The notes beneath the pieces were generated by a model that made no database searches, was not told the origin of the DNA, and worked only from the letters and a program-made list of their open reading frames with translations. Shown piece after piece: positions 1-10,840 of a DNA stretch of 64,000 bases. The stretch is from assembly GCA_963931865.1 (NCBI GenBank), contig OZ007509.1, forward strand, positions 19,746,227 to 19,810,226, given 5' to 3'. The first letter of the stretch is position 1. Every line of letters starts with the position of its first letter. The stretch is from Axinella damicornis. Lineage: Eukaryota; Porifera; Demospongiae; Axinellida; Axinellidae. A program made the translations under genes and the position numbers.

Positions 1-55
1 GAGCTCTCCTCCTCCGAAAAGGAGGCTGCCTTCTGCTGGTGAGGTTCAGGGGAAA

Positions 56-74
56 GGGGGGGGGGGGGGGGGGG
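56..74. repeat. Poly-G tract (19 G)
   Basis: An uninterrupted run of 19 G lies upstream of the first LRCH-like exon, probably in an intron. It is one of several long G or C homopolymers in the window (15759-15792, 27149-27179, 34595-34639). Confidence 0.9.
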
Positions 75-171
75 TGCACATATGGTACACAATGACATAC
101 TGGTTTGAGTTTATTTGTTACACCCATTGCACTGTGTGGACCATGCACACATGCACACTCCACTGCCACAG

Positions 172-873
172 GCGATATACATGTAGACTCCTCACAGCCC
201 GTGGGCAGTACGTGGCCCCACCTCACCTCCCCCAACCGGAAGAAGGACAAGGACGTGTTCCGATTTCTCTCTAAGCAGAAAGACCCAAATTACACTGTCC
301 GGAGACAGGAGTTCCAGATGAACCGCATCCTCGAGAAAAACAAGCACGTCAAACAGGTAGAGAGGGGGAGAGAGGGGAGAGGTCAGTTCATATGGCCATT
401 GTATGGACTCTCAGCTAGAAGACAGCATTCACTACTCCCGGCTTACACACACTCCCTCCACACACACACTCCCTCCACATGCACACAGAGCATCGAGTCC
501 CTGATGGGAGTGCAGCTGTCGGATGACATCGGGGAGTGGGTCATGGACGGAGTCCTGGTCTGCCAGCTGGTGAACCACCTGCACCCGGGAATCATATCCA
601 CCATTCACACCCCTACTGAGGGACAGGTACATATATTCCAGGGGGTGCCCCTGCAATTCCAGCTCATAATGATGCGTCATGAAGACACTGTTCTCTTTTC
701 ACTGTTTAGCCACTGTCGCTTGCGAAGCAGACTATAAACATTGCCGCCTTCATCGCAGCCTGCAGAAAGCTCAATATTCCCGAGGAAGAGGTAGTCGTTC
801 AGCTAACAGTTGATCATGACATTGTGTTACAAAGGGTATACTGATCCCAAGGTCAATCAATCCCTGCACATGT

Positions 874-906
<33 letters not shown>

Positions 907-1021
907 CGCAAACACACACACACACACACACCAGTTATGTTCAGCAGGTGACATCAAGGAGCTAAAAGACCCCTTGCGTGTGATCACATGCCTGCAACGA
1001 GTACTCGAAACTGCCCAATAG
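172..1021 (+). CDS. LRCH-like protein, C-terminal part with calponin-homology domain (5' end outside window)
   Basis: Four exons are supported: 172-356, 489-626, 710-790 and 935-1021 (TAG). All introns are GT-AG, and the last three junctions are in phase 0. The first exon codes a charged linker (around RRQEFQMNRILEKNKHVKQ). The other three make one CH domain: IESLMGVQLSDDIGEWVMDG, then VLVCQLVNHLHP, then AKQTINIAAFIAACRKLNIP, then LCSAGDIKELKDPL, stopping shortly after. This pattern, including the LCSA-D---KDL ending, matches the C-terminal CH domain of leucine-rich-repeat and calponin-homology (LRCH) proteins, which are cytoskeleton-linked scaffolds in animals. The leucine-rich repeats would lie before base 1. 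The last acceptor, at 933-934, follows a (CA)n tract. The start of the first listed exon is the least certain boundary; an acceptor near 200 is an alternative. Confidence 0.82.
875..932. repeat. (CA)n microsatellite in LRCH-like intron
   Basis: Two CA stretches (about 875-903 and 912-932) fill the last intron of the LRCH-like gene and run directly into the CAG acceptor of the terminal exon. Confidence 0.85.
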
Positions 1022-2478
1022 TGCGCTCCCGTCTCCTCATCTTCCCACCAGAGCCCGATTACACTAATAACTACGAGAGAAATAACACACAAACTTTATT
1101 TTGTTGTCAGTATGTATGTGTTACACTATCCATGTGATGTTAATGTGATGTTAATCATGTTGAGCACACTGCATGAGATTTCTTAGCTGATTGTTGTATG
1201 GCAGTCACACTGTATAATCTGTTGTGTGGTAACAAACTCTATACACTTCTGATGGTGGTGAATGTGAAATTGAACCCTCCAGAATCAGCTGGCATTGTAG
1301 GTTATGATGTCTTGGGTTTGATTCCCAACTGTTCCCACAATTTTCTGTGACCGCACTCAATTTCAAGCTCGGCTCCAATTAATGTGCATGTACGTTATGT
1401 CACATCCACATAAATTTGGTGTGCGCGGTTGTGTACGTGCTCCTGCTCCTGGACATTTCATGCAAGTCTCATGCTGACTCTCCACTGTGCGCCACACAGG
1501 TGAACATTGGATAGGACATGTAGCCAGATGAGCTACATTAACATGGTACAGTGCAGGCACCAGACCTTCCAACTCGCCCTCATTACGAGGGCGACACCCT
1601 CACAGGCCTCATCTGCAGTGGTCACCCTCTCACCCTCCTAGTGTTATCACCCTCGATCCATCACTACCTTCATGAAACATTTACATCACATTTTGGGCCA
1701 ATATGTAGTGATAAGTCTCCATGTGTGTCTGTAGAGTGTACCTAGACATGCTAGAGCACATGATGACACCATCAGTGATGATTGTCATCATGCGCTCTTG
1801 AGGAAAATAGAATAATTATTTACTATGACATGTATGACTGTTTGTCACCCTCATTTAAATTTTGGAATGTCTGAGGCACTGGTTGAACACTGAGGGAGCT
1901 CGAGATCTTTTCACTGGTGAGCACTACTTAGGACGCTTCAGCTGAACTACGCTAGAAGAGGTCGGTGTTGGTCTTCTGTTAGCCACCACCATGTGCACAT
2001 ACGGATGCACAAGATGTTCTATCAGTGCATCCCTCTTCCTCCTCTTCCTCTCCGCTCTAAGTCTTTCCTCCCTCTCCCCTCCCAGGCGTGTGTCCGTGGC
2101 CTGATAGAGAACCTAAGAGGTGTGGCAGTGACCCCAATTTCCTCTTCATGAGATGAGACCCTACACATGTAGACACAAGGAGTGTATGAGCACGAGGACC
2201 CTGTGTCAGACCCAACTGAAAGTGCATGCCCTTCCAGAATAGGGTAAGGCCCATGTACGTTGGTAATACTTATGTATGTGCGTGTGTAATGGGAGGTCAA
2301 TGGAAGCCATTTGACCCTGAGTCTAACACTGGCTCATCTCTCAATGGAAAAGCTTAGAAGCTACATGGAAGGGCACTGCTGAAGGTACAACAAGAGTGCG
2401 GTCTACTGATGCACTCTTGGTAACAATGTATGCTAGCTTACTAAGCAGGCTTGAGATGGAGATCTAGACTTACCTGTG
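1022..2478. other. Intergenic DNA, no gene recognised
   Basis: This stretch lies between the LRCH-like stop codon and a transposon-like element. Its open frames are short and unlike any family I recognise. It probably holds the LRCH-like 3' UTR at its left end. I see no RNA gene. Confidence 0.5.
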
Positions 2479-2931
2479 CAGTGGCGGATCCAGGGGGGGG
2501 GCCAGGGGGGCCGGTGCCCCCCCCCCTGGCTAGAGAAAAAATTTTTTTTATATAGCTACCTGCCGCTACGTTGCAACTCCTGGCCTGGCGCCATGGCCTC
2601 CTCAGCTCGCAATATCGTGCGTTGCCTGAAACCGAACGGCTTGGGAACGAGACCACGATCTAGTATACCCCTCCGTGTACGTACGTATTACATTCGTGAA
2701 CGAAATCAGCAAGGAAGAAGCTCATGGCGGCCCTGGGACCTGCAATCCTGGAACTTGCAGTGCAAAGCGCGAAGGTGCCACGAGAGCCCATCCTGAGAAG
2801 TGAAAAATGAAGGCGAAAATTTTTTCCGCGCTTCGCGCGGACTGATCGGCGCTACGCGCCTCTATGCACTGCCTCCGGAAGCGTTTCATATACGGTGCCC
2901 CCCCCTTTCATAAATCCTGTATCCGCCCCTG
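2479..2931. mobile_element. Non-autonomous DNA transposon (MITE-like) with terminal inverted repeats
   Basis: The 453-bp element begins CAGTGGCGGATCCAGG and ends CCTGTATCCGCCCCTG, which are inverted versions of each other (CAG-GGCGGAT-CAGG). The direct repeat CTGTG flanks it at 2474-2478 and 2932-2936, as expected for a 5-bp target-site duplication. Runs of G and C lie just inside both termini. There is no transposase-like reading frame, so it would depend on an autonomous relative. I cannot assign the superfamily with confidence. Confidence 0.72.
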
Positions 2932-3069
2932 CTGTGGTGGCCGATAGGTAGTGAAAGGGCCACAACCATGAGTAGAGATTGGCCGTGGTTGCTTCTCAGG
3001 GGGAGATGACTGGCATGAATTTATTAGTGTACCCTTTGGTGCACGCAAGAGCACTGCATGCTCACATAC

Positions 3070-3285
3070 CCACCACCACACACACACACCCACACACATA
3101 TCCACTGTCACACACACACACATGCACACACACACGCACGCACACACACACGCACACACACGCACACACACGCACACACACACACACGCACACACACACA
3201 TTCCCACTGTCACACACATTCCCACTGTCACACACACACCCAGCCTCACATACACATAATCCACCCTCACACTTACATCCTCACG
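3070..3285. repeat. (CA)n-rich simple repeat
   Basis: About 215 bp of CACA repeats interrupted by TCCCACTGTCACA units. The long open frames here read threonine-histidine or valine-cysteine runs and are low-complexity artefacts. Confidence 0.85.
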
Positions 3286-3368
3286 CACAGCCTCCTGGGA
3301 TGACGAACCCATCAAAGGAGGAGTACTGTGAACTTGAAGCTGCTCACCGACTGTTAAGACTTGTCTAA
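3286..3368 (+). other. Possible exon fragment shared with 9815-9955
   Basis: After a CAG acceptor-like site the sequence CCTCCTGGGATGACGAAC opens a short frame (GMTNPSKEEYCELEAAHRLL) that stops at 3368. Nearly the same start recurs at 9815. Both lie just downstream, on the opposite strand, of a kelch-kinase gene, so they were probably duplicated together. Whether this is coding is unclear. It could be a relic of LRCH-related sequence or simply duplicated non-coding DNA. Confidence 0.25.
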
Positions 3369-3444
3369 ACGGACCGGATACTATACATCCTCCACTAGTG
3401 CTAGCAAGACACAGGGTTGAATAAATGATAACAGCTCTACTGTC

Positions 3445-5604
3445 CTAGACAGTGATGGTTCCTATGAAGACAGTCTTGGTAGGCTTCCTCTGGTTAACCT
3501 TCCCACCGATGACTATCATTGTGTTGGATGATAGCTGTGCTGTAGTGCACAAAGAGCGTGGCTCTGGTAGATCTCCAGTCGTGATCCTGACCCAGGAGTT
3601 GGTGAGGGGGAAGAAAACGCTGACTTCTGGGAAGGCAGTCTCGTTATTGTGACCTCCTACAGCTAGCAGGTTTCCACTCAGGCTAACTGCAGCTGATGCT
3701 CTCAGTGGGGTGTCAGGGAGGGTCTTCCAGACTGATGTGGGGCTAGCTGACTGGTGAGTAGGTGAGGTGGCTTTCTGAACGAGGGAGGCAAGAGAAGCAT
3801 ACAAGACAGTGGTTACATCATTGTTGTCAGCGTCACCTCCCCCCAGTAGGTAGCAGGTGTCAGCAATGGTGACGGAAGTCATGGCTCCACGAGGTGCAGG
3901 CAGGGGGTCGGCAGTGTACCACTGAGATGTTTCACTGCTGTACACCTCCACAGTGGCACAGACCACAGCCTTGCCATCCCTGACACCAGTAACCCCCCCA
4001 CTGGCGATGATGGCGGACTGGGTGGTGGCGACTGAAAGGCCAGCTCTAGCACTTGGCATGAGCTTGAGGAACTCCTCCCACTCCTGGGATTCTTCTTTGA
4101 AGTGATACACCTTACCAGTGAAACTGCCTGGTACCACACCCCCCACTGTGATGAGGTTTCCAGTGAAGTGAGCCATGGCAAAGCTGGTCAGACGGTGGGG
4201 AGGGAGACGGCTCCACTCATCCCTGGGTGTGTTGTACTTGAAGACGTGATGTCTGCGGTCCCCAACTTTCTCAGTATATCCCCCTCCCACGTAGACCTTC
4301 TCCCCCATCACTACAGCCTGTGCAGTATGCATCTCCACTGGTATATCGGTACACCTCGTCCACTGCAGCCTGGCCTGGGGGTGGAGGAGCTGGGGCTGGA
4401 GGGAGGGAAGGGACAACTATAACATGCACTGGTATTAGTGTATGATGTAACTGGTGATGTGTAGTACTCATACCTGGTTTAGTGTGTCGGGCTGTCCAGT
4501 GTGGCTGGGCTGACTGTGTGCCGGTTGTGAAGGGTCTCGAACTGATAGCCTCCCAACCTCCACTCTCAGAGAGTCTATTTCGGATTGTTTTCGTTCAGTG
4601 TCAGTAGTAAGACGTTCAATTTCTGACTGCTTTGACTGGTTTGTGCCAGTGATGGCCTGAATGTGTTGAAGCATCTCAATTCGGTTGGTAAATTGCGGAG
4701 GTAGCGTAGACAAGATGGCATTGACTTGTTCCAAGAGGGCTGGAGCCTCAGGTCTGTGAGCCGGCATGTTGCTGAGGCACTGACGAATCAGCCCCATCAG
4801 GGGATGGTCGTTGCCAATCTCCTGGAGATACTCTGCCCTGCGCTCAACTTCAGAGGCAGGGATGACTGCACCAGGGTTTCGTGGATCAAGACGAAATGCT
4901 TCCTCAGGAAATGGCCACCTTCCACAGAGGGTGTGGATGATCAGGACTCCATAGGAGTAGATGTCGATTTTTGAGGTGTACTTTGGTTTTGCTATGAGAG
5001 CCTCTGGTGGCATGTAGCAGGGGGTGCCAGGTGCTTTCGTCTGTGTCATCTGGGTCATTCGGACAGGGGTCAGGTTGAGGATCTTTGCCACTCCCAGGTC
5101 TGAGAGTTTGGCATTCATGTTGGACGTGAGGAGGACGTTGTTGGCGGAGAGATCGCGATGAATTATCGGTGGAGAATGCTCATGCAAGTACCGCAAGCCC
5201 AGAGCCACGTCACGCAATATTCCATAGCTGATCTCCTTAGGTAGGACACCATACCTTTCCAGACAGGTGGACAGGGTGGTGTGGAGGTACTCCATCACCA
5301 GCACAGGCAGTGGGGAGCCCTGCTCGAAGCACACGCCGAGGAACTGTACGATACACGAGTGGTGTAGTCCACCGAGGAGCTCGCATTCACCCGCAAAGCG
5401 CTCCAACATGGCTGCTTGTTCTGGGCGTGTGGCTGAGTTGAACAAAATGACATGGATCTTCTTGCCCACACATTTCAGTCCACGAAACTCGAGCTCTTTA
5501 ACCACCGCATACGACCCATGCCCCACCTCCCTACCCGTATCATGAACTCCATCAAGTTCAAACCTCCTCAGAGCACCATGGCCAGCTGCACCTCCTGTGG
5601 CCAT
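3445..5604 (-). CDS. Kinase-kelch fusion protein, copy 1
   Basis: Two exons, 5604-4474 and 4416-3445, join in phase 0 across a 57-bp GT-AG intron to give about 700 residues. Residues 22-300 form a protein kinase: glycine loop GHGSYAVV (28-35), a Lys at 48-49, Glu73 in helix C, HRDLSANN (149-156), DLG (169-171) in place of the usual DFG, and GTPCYMPPEAL in the activation/APE region. The catalytic Asp and Asn are present, so activity is plausible; the sequence looks closest to tyrosine-kinase-like families. Residues near 325-355 look like a coiled coil rich in Gln, Ser, Glu and Leu. The second exon codes a kelch propeller of about six blades, with GGG/VGG turns and conserved tryptophans (DEWSRLPP, QEWEEFL, SQWYTADPLP). 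No signal peptide or membrane segment is seen. A cytosolic signalling kinase with a propeller for substrate choice is inference. A close copy lies at 10841-13416. Confidence 0.85.
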
Positions 5605-5789
5605 CTTTGTGCTTCACAAACAAACACTGCAGAGAAAATGGGGCGGATGTTTGACCTGTTGTCATGTGATCTGTAAAACTATCTACTATGGAACGTAGGA
5701 ATCTCATGAATATATCCACGTTTTAGTATGTGCATATTGCGTATTCATAGTTATTCACACACTCCAACCACTATAGGACTATTATGCTC

Positions 5790-6080
5790 TGAATATATTC
5801 TGATGAGTATCTGATTCAGAGGTCTGAATACCTCCTGAAAATCATCTGAGAACCTCCTGAAACTGCTCTGAAACCCATCTGAAATTTCATTGGAAATCCC
5901 CCTGAAAAGCATCTGATAACCTTCTGAAAACCCCCTGAAAATCCTCTGAAATCCTTCTGAAAATGCTCTGAAATCCTTCTGAAAAGTTCAGCAAGAATTT
6001 CAGATATTTTTAGCAAGCTCATGAAAAGCATCTGAAATTTTGACTGAATAGCTTCTGAAATATGTACTGTTGAAACCTTA
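5790..6080 (+). repeat. TCTGAAAA-type repeat arm, left
   Basis: About 290 bp made of imperfect units of 10-20 bp around the core ATCTGAAAA/CTCCTGAAAA, reading on the + strand. A similar array at about 8890-9200 reads on the - strand. The two form inverted arms around about 2.8 kb. The 90-codon frame on the - strand here is a by-product of the repeat. Confidence 0.7.
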
Positions 6081-6782
6081 TTATTCATAATTCAAAATTA
6101 AACGTACACAAATCAATCAATCAAACAATGGCAATGATACAATTGCAAAAGTAAGTCAGTGAGTCTGTACTACAGTGTAGTCAGAGTACAGTGAGGTGCT
6201 GAAACATCACAGTCATAAAATCATCAGTACTACAGTATGACATTATCTAACTGCAGGTGAATCAGTAGTCAAGTTTGGTTTCTTAGTCTCACCACAGACA
6301 ACTGAAATGTATCCTTGCTGCCTTGCACTCAACTCATGTATCCCCTGTCACCTTGTTTAGTGAGACGCGGCTTTCGGTCTTCTAGGTGAAGATGTCATCT
6401 TTCTGCAAGTGTACATACATGAGAAAGGTTTCGTGGTTAAAATCTCTCTGTACTAGGCCATAACAGACATGTAATAGTACAAAGGGATTCTCCAAAAGTA
6501 CTTCTTTCTCGCTTTGTGGTAATTTACTTCATATAGGGAGGCAAGTTAACTTAGCACCGATAGAACAGCGACATGATTGCCGAGCGCATTAGCGCGAGGC
6601 TCTGAATGGGGGATCTATTGCTCACTATATACGTATGTACGTACGTGGTATGTACCGGAATATGTCACGCTCAGGAATGTTGATAGGAATGTTGCGGGTT
6701 TCCTGCCGGCCAATTGAGTTTTATTTGCTGCGAGGGCTCGACTGTGCGAGAACAACAACCTTGAGAAACAGATGAGTGGATG

Positions 6783-6985
6783 AGCGCGCAGGGCTCCAGG
6801 GCTTGCAGAGCTGGAGCAGCTACATATGGAGTCAAACAGTCGACATCTGTTTATACCGCAACTCCACAATAATCTCACGTACTAGGGTACAAACGAGCGA
6901 GGCCTTCAGGGCTTGCAGAGCTAGAGCAGCTACATGTGGAGTCGAACAGTGAGTGTAATCGACATGTTTATCTCAGCTCCACACT
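6783..6985. repeat. Two-copy tandem duplication (about 115 bp)
   Basis: The string GGGCTTGCAGAGCT, followed by GGAGCAGCTACAT and GGAGTC-AACAGT, occurs at about 6795 and again at about 6909. A CGACATGTTTAT-like string and CTCCACA follow in both copies. It is an imperfect direct duplication with no coding signal. Confidence 0.65.
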
Positions 6986-7499
6986 CGCAAATTCACACTT
7001 AGCTATCATACTCGTAAGCACGTGGCCAGGCTGCATGCGGCCGCGGCGTGCGCGTGAGGCAATTATGCGGATACATATTCCTAGTCCATAACCCCGAGAA
7101 AAGTAACTGAGAAAGTAGGCCACCAATTTTGCAACAGAAGGTGAGAGTTGGCACAAACAATGTCACCTTCTACAAGTTCATGGGAGGGGTTGGACTCAAC
7201 AACCAACTTCAGCAGTACGGTAACCATGGCTAGCCTCATTCCCATGTGCTCGGTATGGGAGAAGAGTGCCTGGTATCCACTGCTTGTGCATTTGCGGCTC
7301 CCCAGGTTTTGTGGGAACTTGGAAACTACTGCTATACTAGTCTGTGTTGCATGACTGTATTAAAATTACTGAAACACTGGAGTTGTTTATATCGACAAGA
7401 CACAGCTCTTCAACCAAGCCGTGTCGTATGCACTCAGTAAGGTTGAAAAGTCAGGAATGGTGCTGAAGGACGAACAACCTTCACGCAATAGCACGTGTT

Positions 7500-7586
7500 C
7501 GCCCCTAATCAGATGCCCTAGCTATTGCAGCTGCATGCTTATCCTTCAGTGCAGGGTATGTGTTCTATAAACACCTCTAGTTTTCA
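7500..7586 (+). mobile_element. 3'-terminal fragment of the GCGC-headed element family
   Basis: The segment ending GGTATGTGTTCTATAAACAC then CTCTAG matches the right end of the elements at 37816-38501 and 50974-51584 (GGTATGTGTTCTATGAACAC then CTCTAG). It is preceded by related sequence (GTAGCTGCA-type and CATGC strings). The left end is missing or too diverged to recognise, so this is a truncated or old copy. Confidence 0.5.
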
Positions 7587-8889
7587 TTGGTGGCTTGTTA
7601 TAGTGTATCAGATAAGTGGTGGCAAATTAGCCTCGTTCCCAGGCCATTCTCACCACCAGTATTTGCTTGCTTACAGTATGAAATACGGTGGGGGAAGGCC
7701 TTGGAGATATGGTCACGTGCAGTGCCATCAGGTAGACACACGGAAAGCAGTGCCCAACGAAGAACCTTGAGCAATGCAGCACATACATAATGTGTTTGCA
7801 TGGCTACATATGGCCAAGTCGAATTGTATCGTGCCTCGCGTCCACTCCGGAAGGCAGAGTGGCGTATCACCACCCATAGACTGGGAAACCACGGCTCCGC
7901 ATGATGCTGCAGTGGTATATTTTACCAAATACTTGTCTGTGTTATTTCAGCTTACGTATCTCGATGAATTATACAGAGAACGTAATGGAACAGCCCACAC
8001 ATGAACAAACAGTGGATATCAGGCACTCTTCTCCCCCTACCGAGCGCCAGGGAACAAGGCTATACCATGGCATTCAAATGAAGGAGAAGTACTACTGGTT
8101 GTTCCTATTTGATGTTGGCAGTCACTGCAAAATAACCATACCAACCTTGCACTCTATTGGAGAATTCATTCTCGAAGGTAGGGACAACCGTAGTCATGAA
8201 CGAGTTGGCCATCCATAACCATGAGCTCAGAGGGCTGGTGAGGACTGCTGGCACTTCCCACGAAGCAGAGCAGAGAAACGACACTACTGCCACGATGGGG
8301 AGGCAGTTTTCTTGTCCACAACACATCACCACCATTAGCCTCGCTCGCTACACCACCATCTGCATACAAACACAAGCAGCTAACATTAAAGTTAATCACA
8401 CCATTTCCAAGTTACTTTCTCTCACTTGTTCTTTCTGATTCTTGTTCCCTGTTCTGTTACCCTGCACACTGCCATTGATCGCCCTGTAGCCAAGATATTT
8501 TGCTACGTATTAAGTGACATGTTATGACTTACTAACTGAGCAGGCAGCTATAGCCTACTTACACATGCCATGCTACTCTAAGTAGCAGTGCTGGCTGCTC
8601 TACAAAGTATTAACCAATGCTTACCCTGCGTTTCATAGGTGCGTAGTCTCTCAAATATGATCCTGTCCACTTCTCTCCGCTTCTGTACGAACACTAACAA
8701 CTGTACCTACCGTCATTCGCCCCTAGAACTAGCCGTTCACAGTTCAGCTCAGTCAGAACGTGTCGATCTTGTCTAATCATCAAAATTCAAATCTTGCAAA
8801 ATTGAGTACGCAATGGGTTAACTTAATAACCCATTGAAACATGTTAGGGTAAAATCAGATGTACTTGTACTTTGAACTTAGTAGTATTT

Positions 8890-9200
8890 CAGAATGAAAT
8901 CAGATACCAAAAACTTGTGCTGTTAGGTCCAAGTGTTCAACATCAGAGATGTTATCACTTTTCCAAGCATATTCAGATCCTTCCCATTCAGATGAAAATC
9001 AGATTCTGATATCCGAGTCAGAGCAAAATCAGATGGTAGTGGATTTTATCAGAGCATTTTCAGATAGGCTGCCAATTTGCATTCAGAGGGAGATAAAACT
9101 TTCAGAAGAAATTCAGATAAACCTGCTGAGAACTTTCCAATGGTTTTCAAAGCATGTCATGACATCAGATGGTTTTTAGAATGTTTTCAGATTCAATTCA
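8890..9200 (-). repeat. TCTGAAAA-type repeat arm, right (inverted)
   Basis: Read on the - strand, this stretch shows the same ATCTGAAAA/ATCTGATTTT/TTCTGAAAG units as the arm at 5790-6080. The open frame of 76 codons on the + strand is produced by the repeat. Confidence 0.65.
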
Positions 9201-9317
9201 GTTATTTCCCACTCACACAAATGCACACACCCATGCTAAACACCGGAGTGCTTATACACCCCCACTCACGTGCACACACACTGCAAGCGACAAACGCTGC
9301 ATGGGGTGAGAAGGCCT

Positions 9318-9592
<275 letters not shown>

Positions 9593-9814
9593 GACAAGGA
9601 GGCTGGTCAAGCACACAGTGCTCTCACTATAGGCCTGTATGTATCCTTGGGTTCTTGATTGACTATATATATGCAAGGTTTATGTTTATGTTTACATAGC
9701 ACAACTTTCCATGCTGTCCACAGTGCTACACATGCAGCAACTTGATTGCAATGTTGGCAGCATGTGCGATGTAGTCATCAGTCAGCACAACACACTCACT
9801 CATGTCCCCACACG

Positions 9815-9955
9815 CACCTCCCGGGATGACGAACGGCCATCAAAGTACCGTGAGACTGTACATGGAGCAGGAGAGACAGAAGAGAAAACTACAGAAGTTC
9901 AAGTCCTCCTCCCCACCCCCACCAACTACACCCCTCCACACTCCTCACAGAGGTA
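9815..9955 (+). other. Possible exon fragment, LRCH-like linker?
   Basis: The sequence begins like 3286 (CCTCCCGGGATGACGAAC) and one frame continues YMEQERQKRKLQKFKSSS, followed by a proline/threonine-rich stretch ending at CAGAG followed by GTAGGT, a good donor. The basic helical segment would fit the linker of a cytoskeletal adaptor such as LRCH, but no start, domain or partner exon can be shown. It may be a relic duplicated with the neighbouring kelch-kinase gene. Confidence 0.3.
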
Positions 9956-10840
9956 GGTGTGGAAGGAGAGAGTGGGAAGAGGGCAACTGGGGAAAGTGTG
10001 TGGCTGTGTGCACTATGTGTCCCGTAAGTCACATCAGAGGTTATTGGGCGAGTGTGAGGGAGCCCCACACTTGTTGTAGTTGAGCGTGTCGATCTGTACC
10101 CCCATACTGTAATCTGGTGCATGCAATACAACATATGAAACATTATACTTCAACATCATAATATTTACTGATGCCGTAATCTGGCAATTAATTATGCATT
10201 ATAATGCACGAAACGGTTTAGAATCAAATGGCGAATGGCACATACTCAAGTATCCAATGACTGGAGGTAATGGGAACGAGAGCCTCCTCAGAGCCATTTT
10301 TGCACACTGTAGAGGTTAATTAATGTGGATGTGGTCTGTTGTAATGTGATCTGTCTCATGAATATAATCAGTGACCCAATAAGTAGGTGAAAAGGAATAC
10401 TTGATTAACCAGCTTGTTCTATATACACAGTGAATGCTTCAGGACCAATCCAGTCTAGCCGCCAGCCCCTCTCCGCCCAGCTGGTCAGAGAGGCGGGGCT
10501 GGCGGCTAGATTAGAACCAATCATACCCAGGTGAACTATTTGCCAACCACACCTCCCTCTGTTGAATATGGAGCAGGGTAGCTGTCAGTGACTTTCCGGT
10601 GCTAGGATCAATTTCAGGTTCCAGAGCTCCCTAGTGGATGTGCCACACACACTACTATAATATGATCATGCATACACACATTACATTCCCTCTGCTAGTG
10701 ACAAGACACAGGATTGAGTGAGTATTGTACTAATATAAGTACAGGTGTTGAGTATTCAGCAGTAAAAGTTTAAAGTGGTTTTGGTTCCTTGAGCTCAGAC
10801 TTGACATGAGACAAGTAAGAGAGACATCAGCGCTACTGTC
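9956..10840. other. Flank of kelch-kinase copy 2, partly duplicated
   Basis: There is no gene. The part at about 10320-10740 resembles the upstream flank of a kelch-kinase gene (ATGTGATCTGT, CTCATGAATATA) followed by the downstream flank of another (TACATTCCCTC, GACAAGACACAGG). The same order occurs at 13440-13890, marking the joints of a tandem array. Confidence 0.6.
10454..10510. repeat. Foldback hairpin, 16-bp arms
   Basis: The arms TCTAGCCGCCAGCCCC (10454-10469) and GGGGCTGGCGGCTAGA (10495-10510) are perfect inverted repeats around a 25-bp loop. Related sequence (CAGCTGGCGGAGAGGGGCTA, then GCGGCTAGA) recurs near 14066-14098. It is probably a small foldback element. Confidence 0.8.

Larger units (their letters stand above)
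6081..8885. other. Segment between inverted repeat arms, no gene recognised
   Basis: Several open frames of 60-105 codons occur on both strands, but none resembles a known family and no splice-linked series is convincing. I see no transposase, reverse transcriptase or integrase motif. It includes a tandem duplication at 6780-6985 and a transposon-end fragment at about 7500-7586. Confidence 0.45.
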
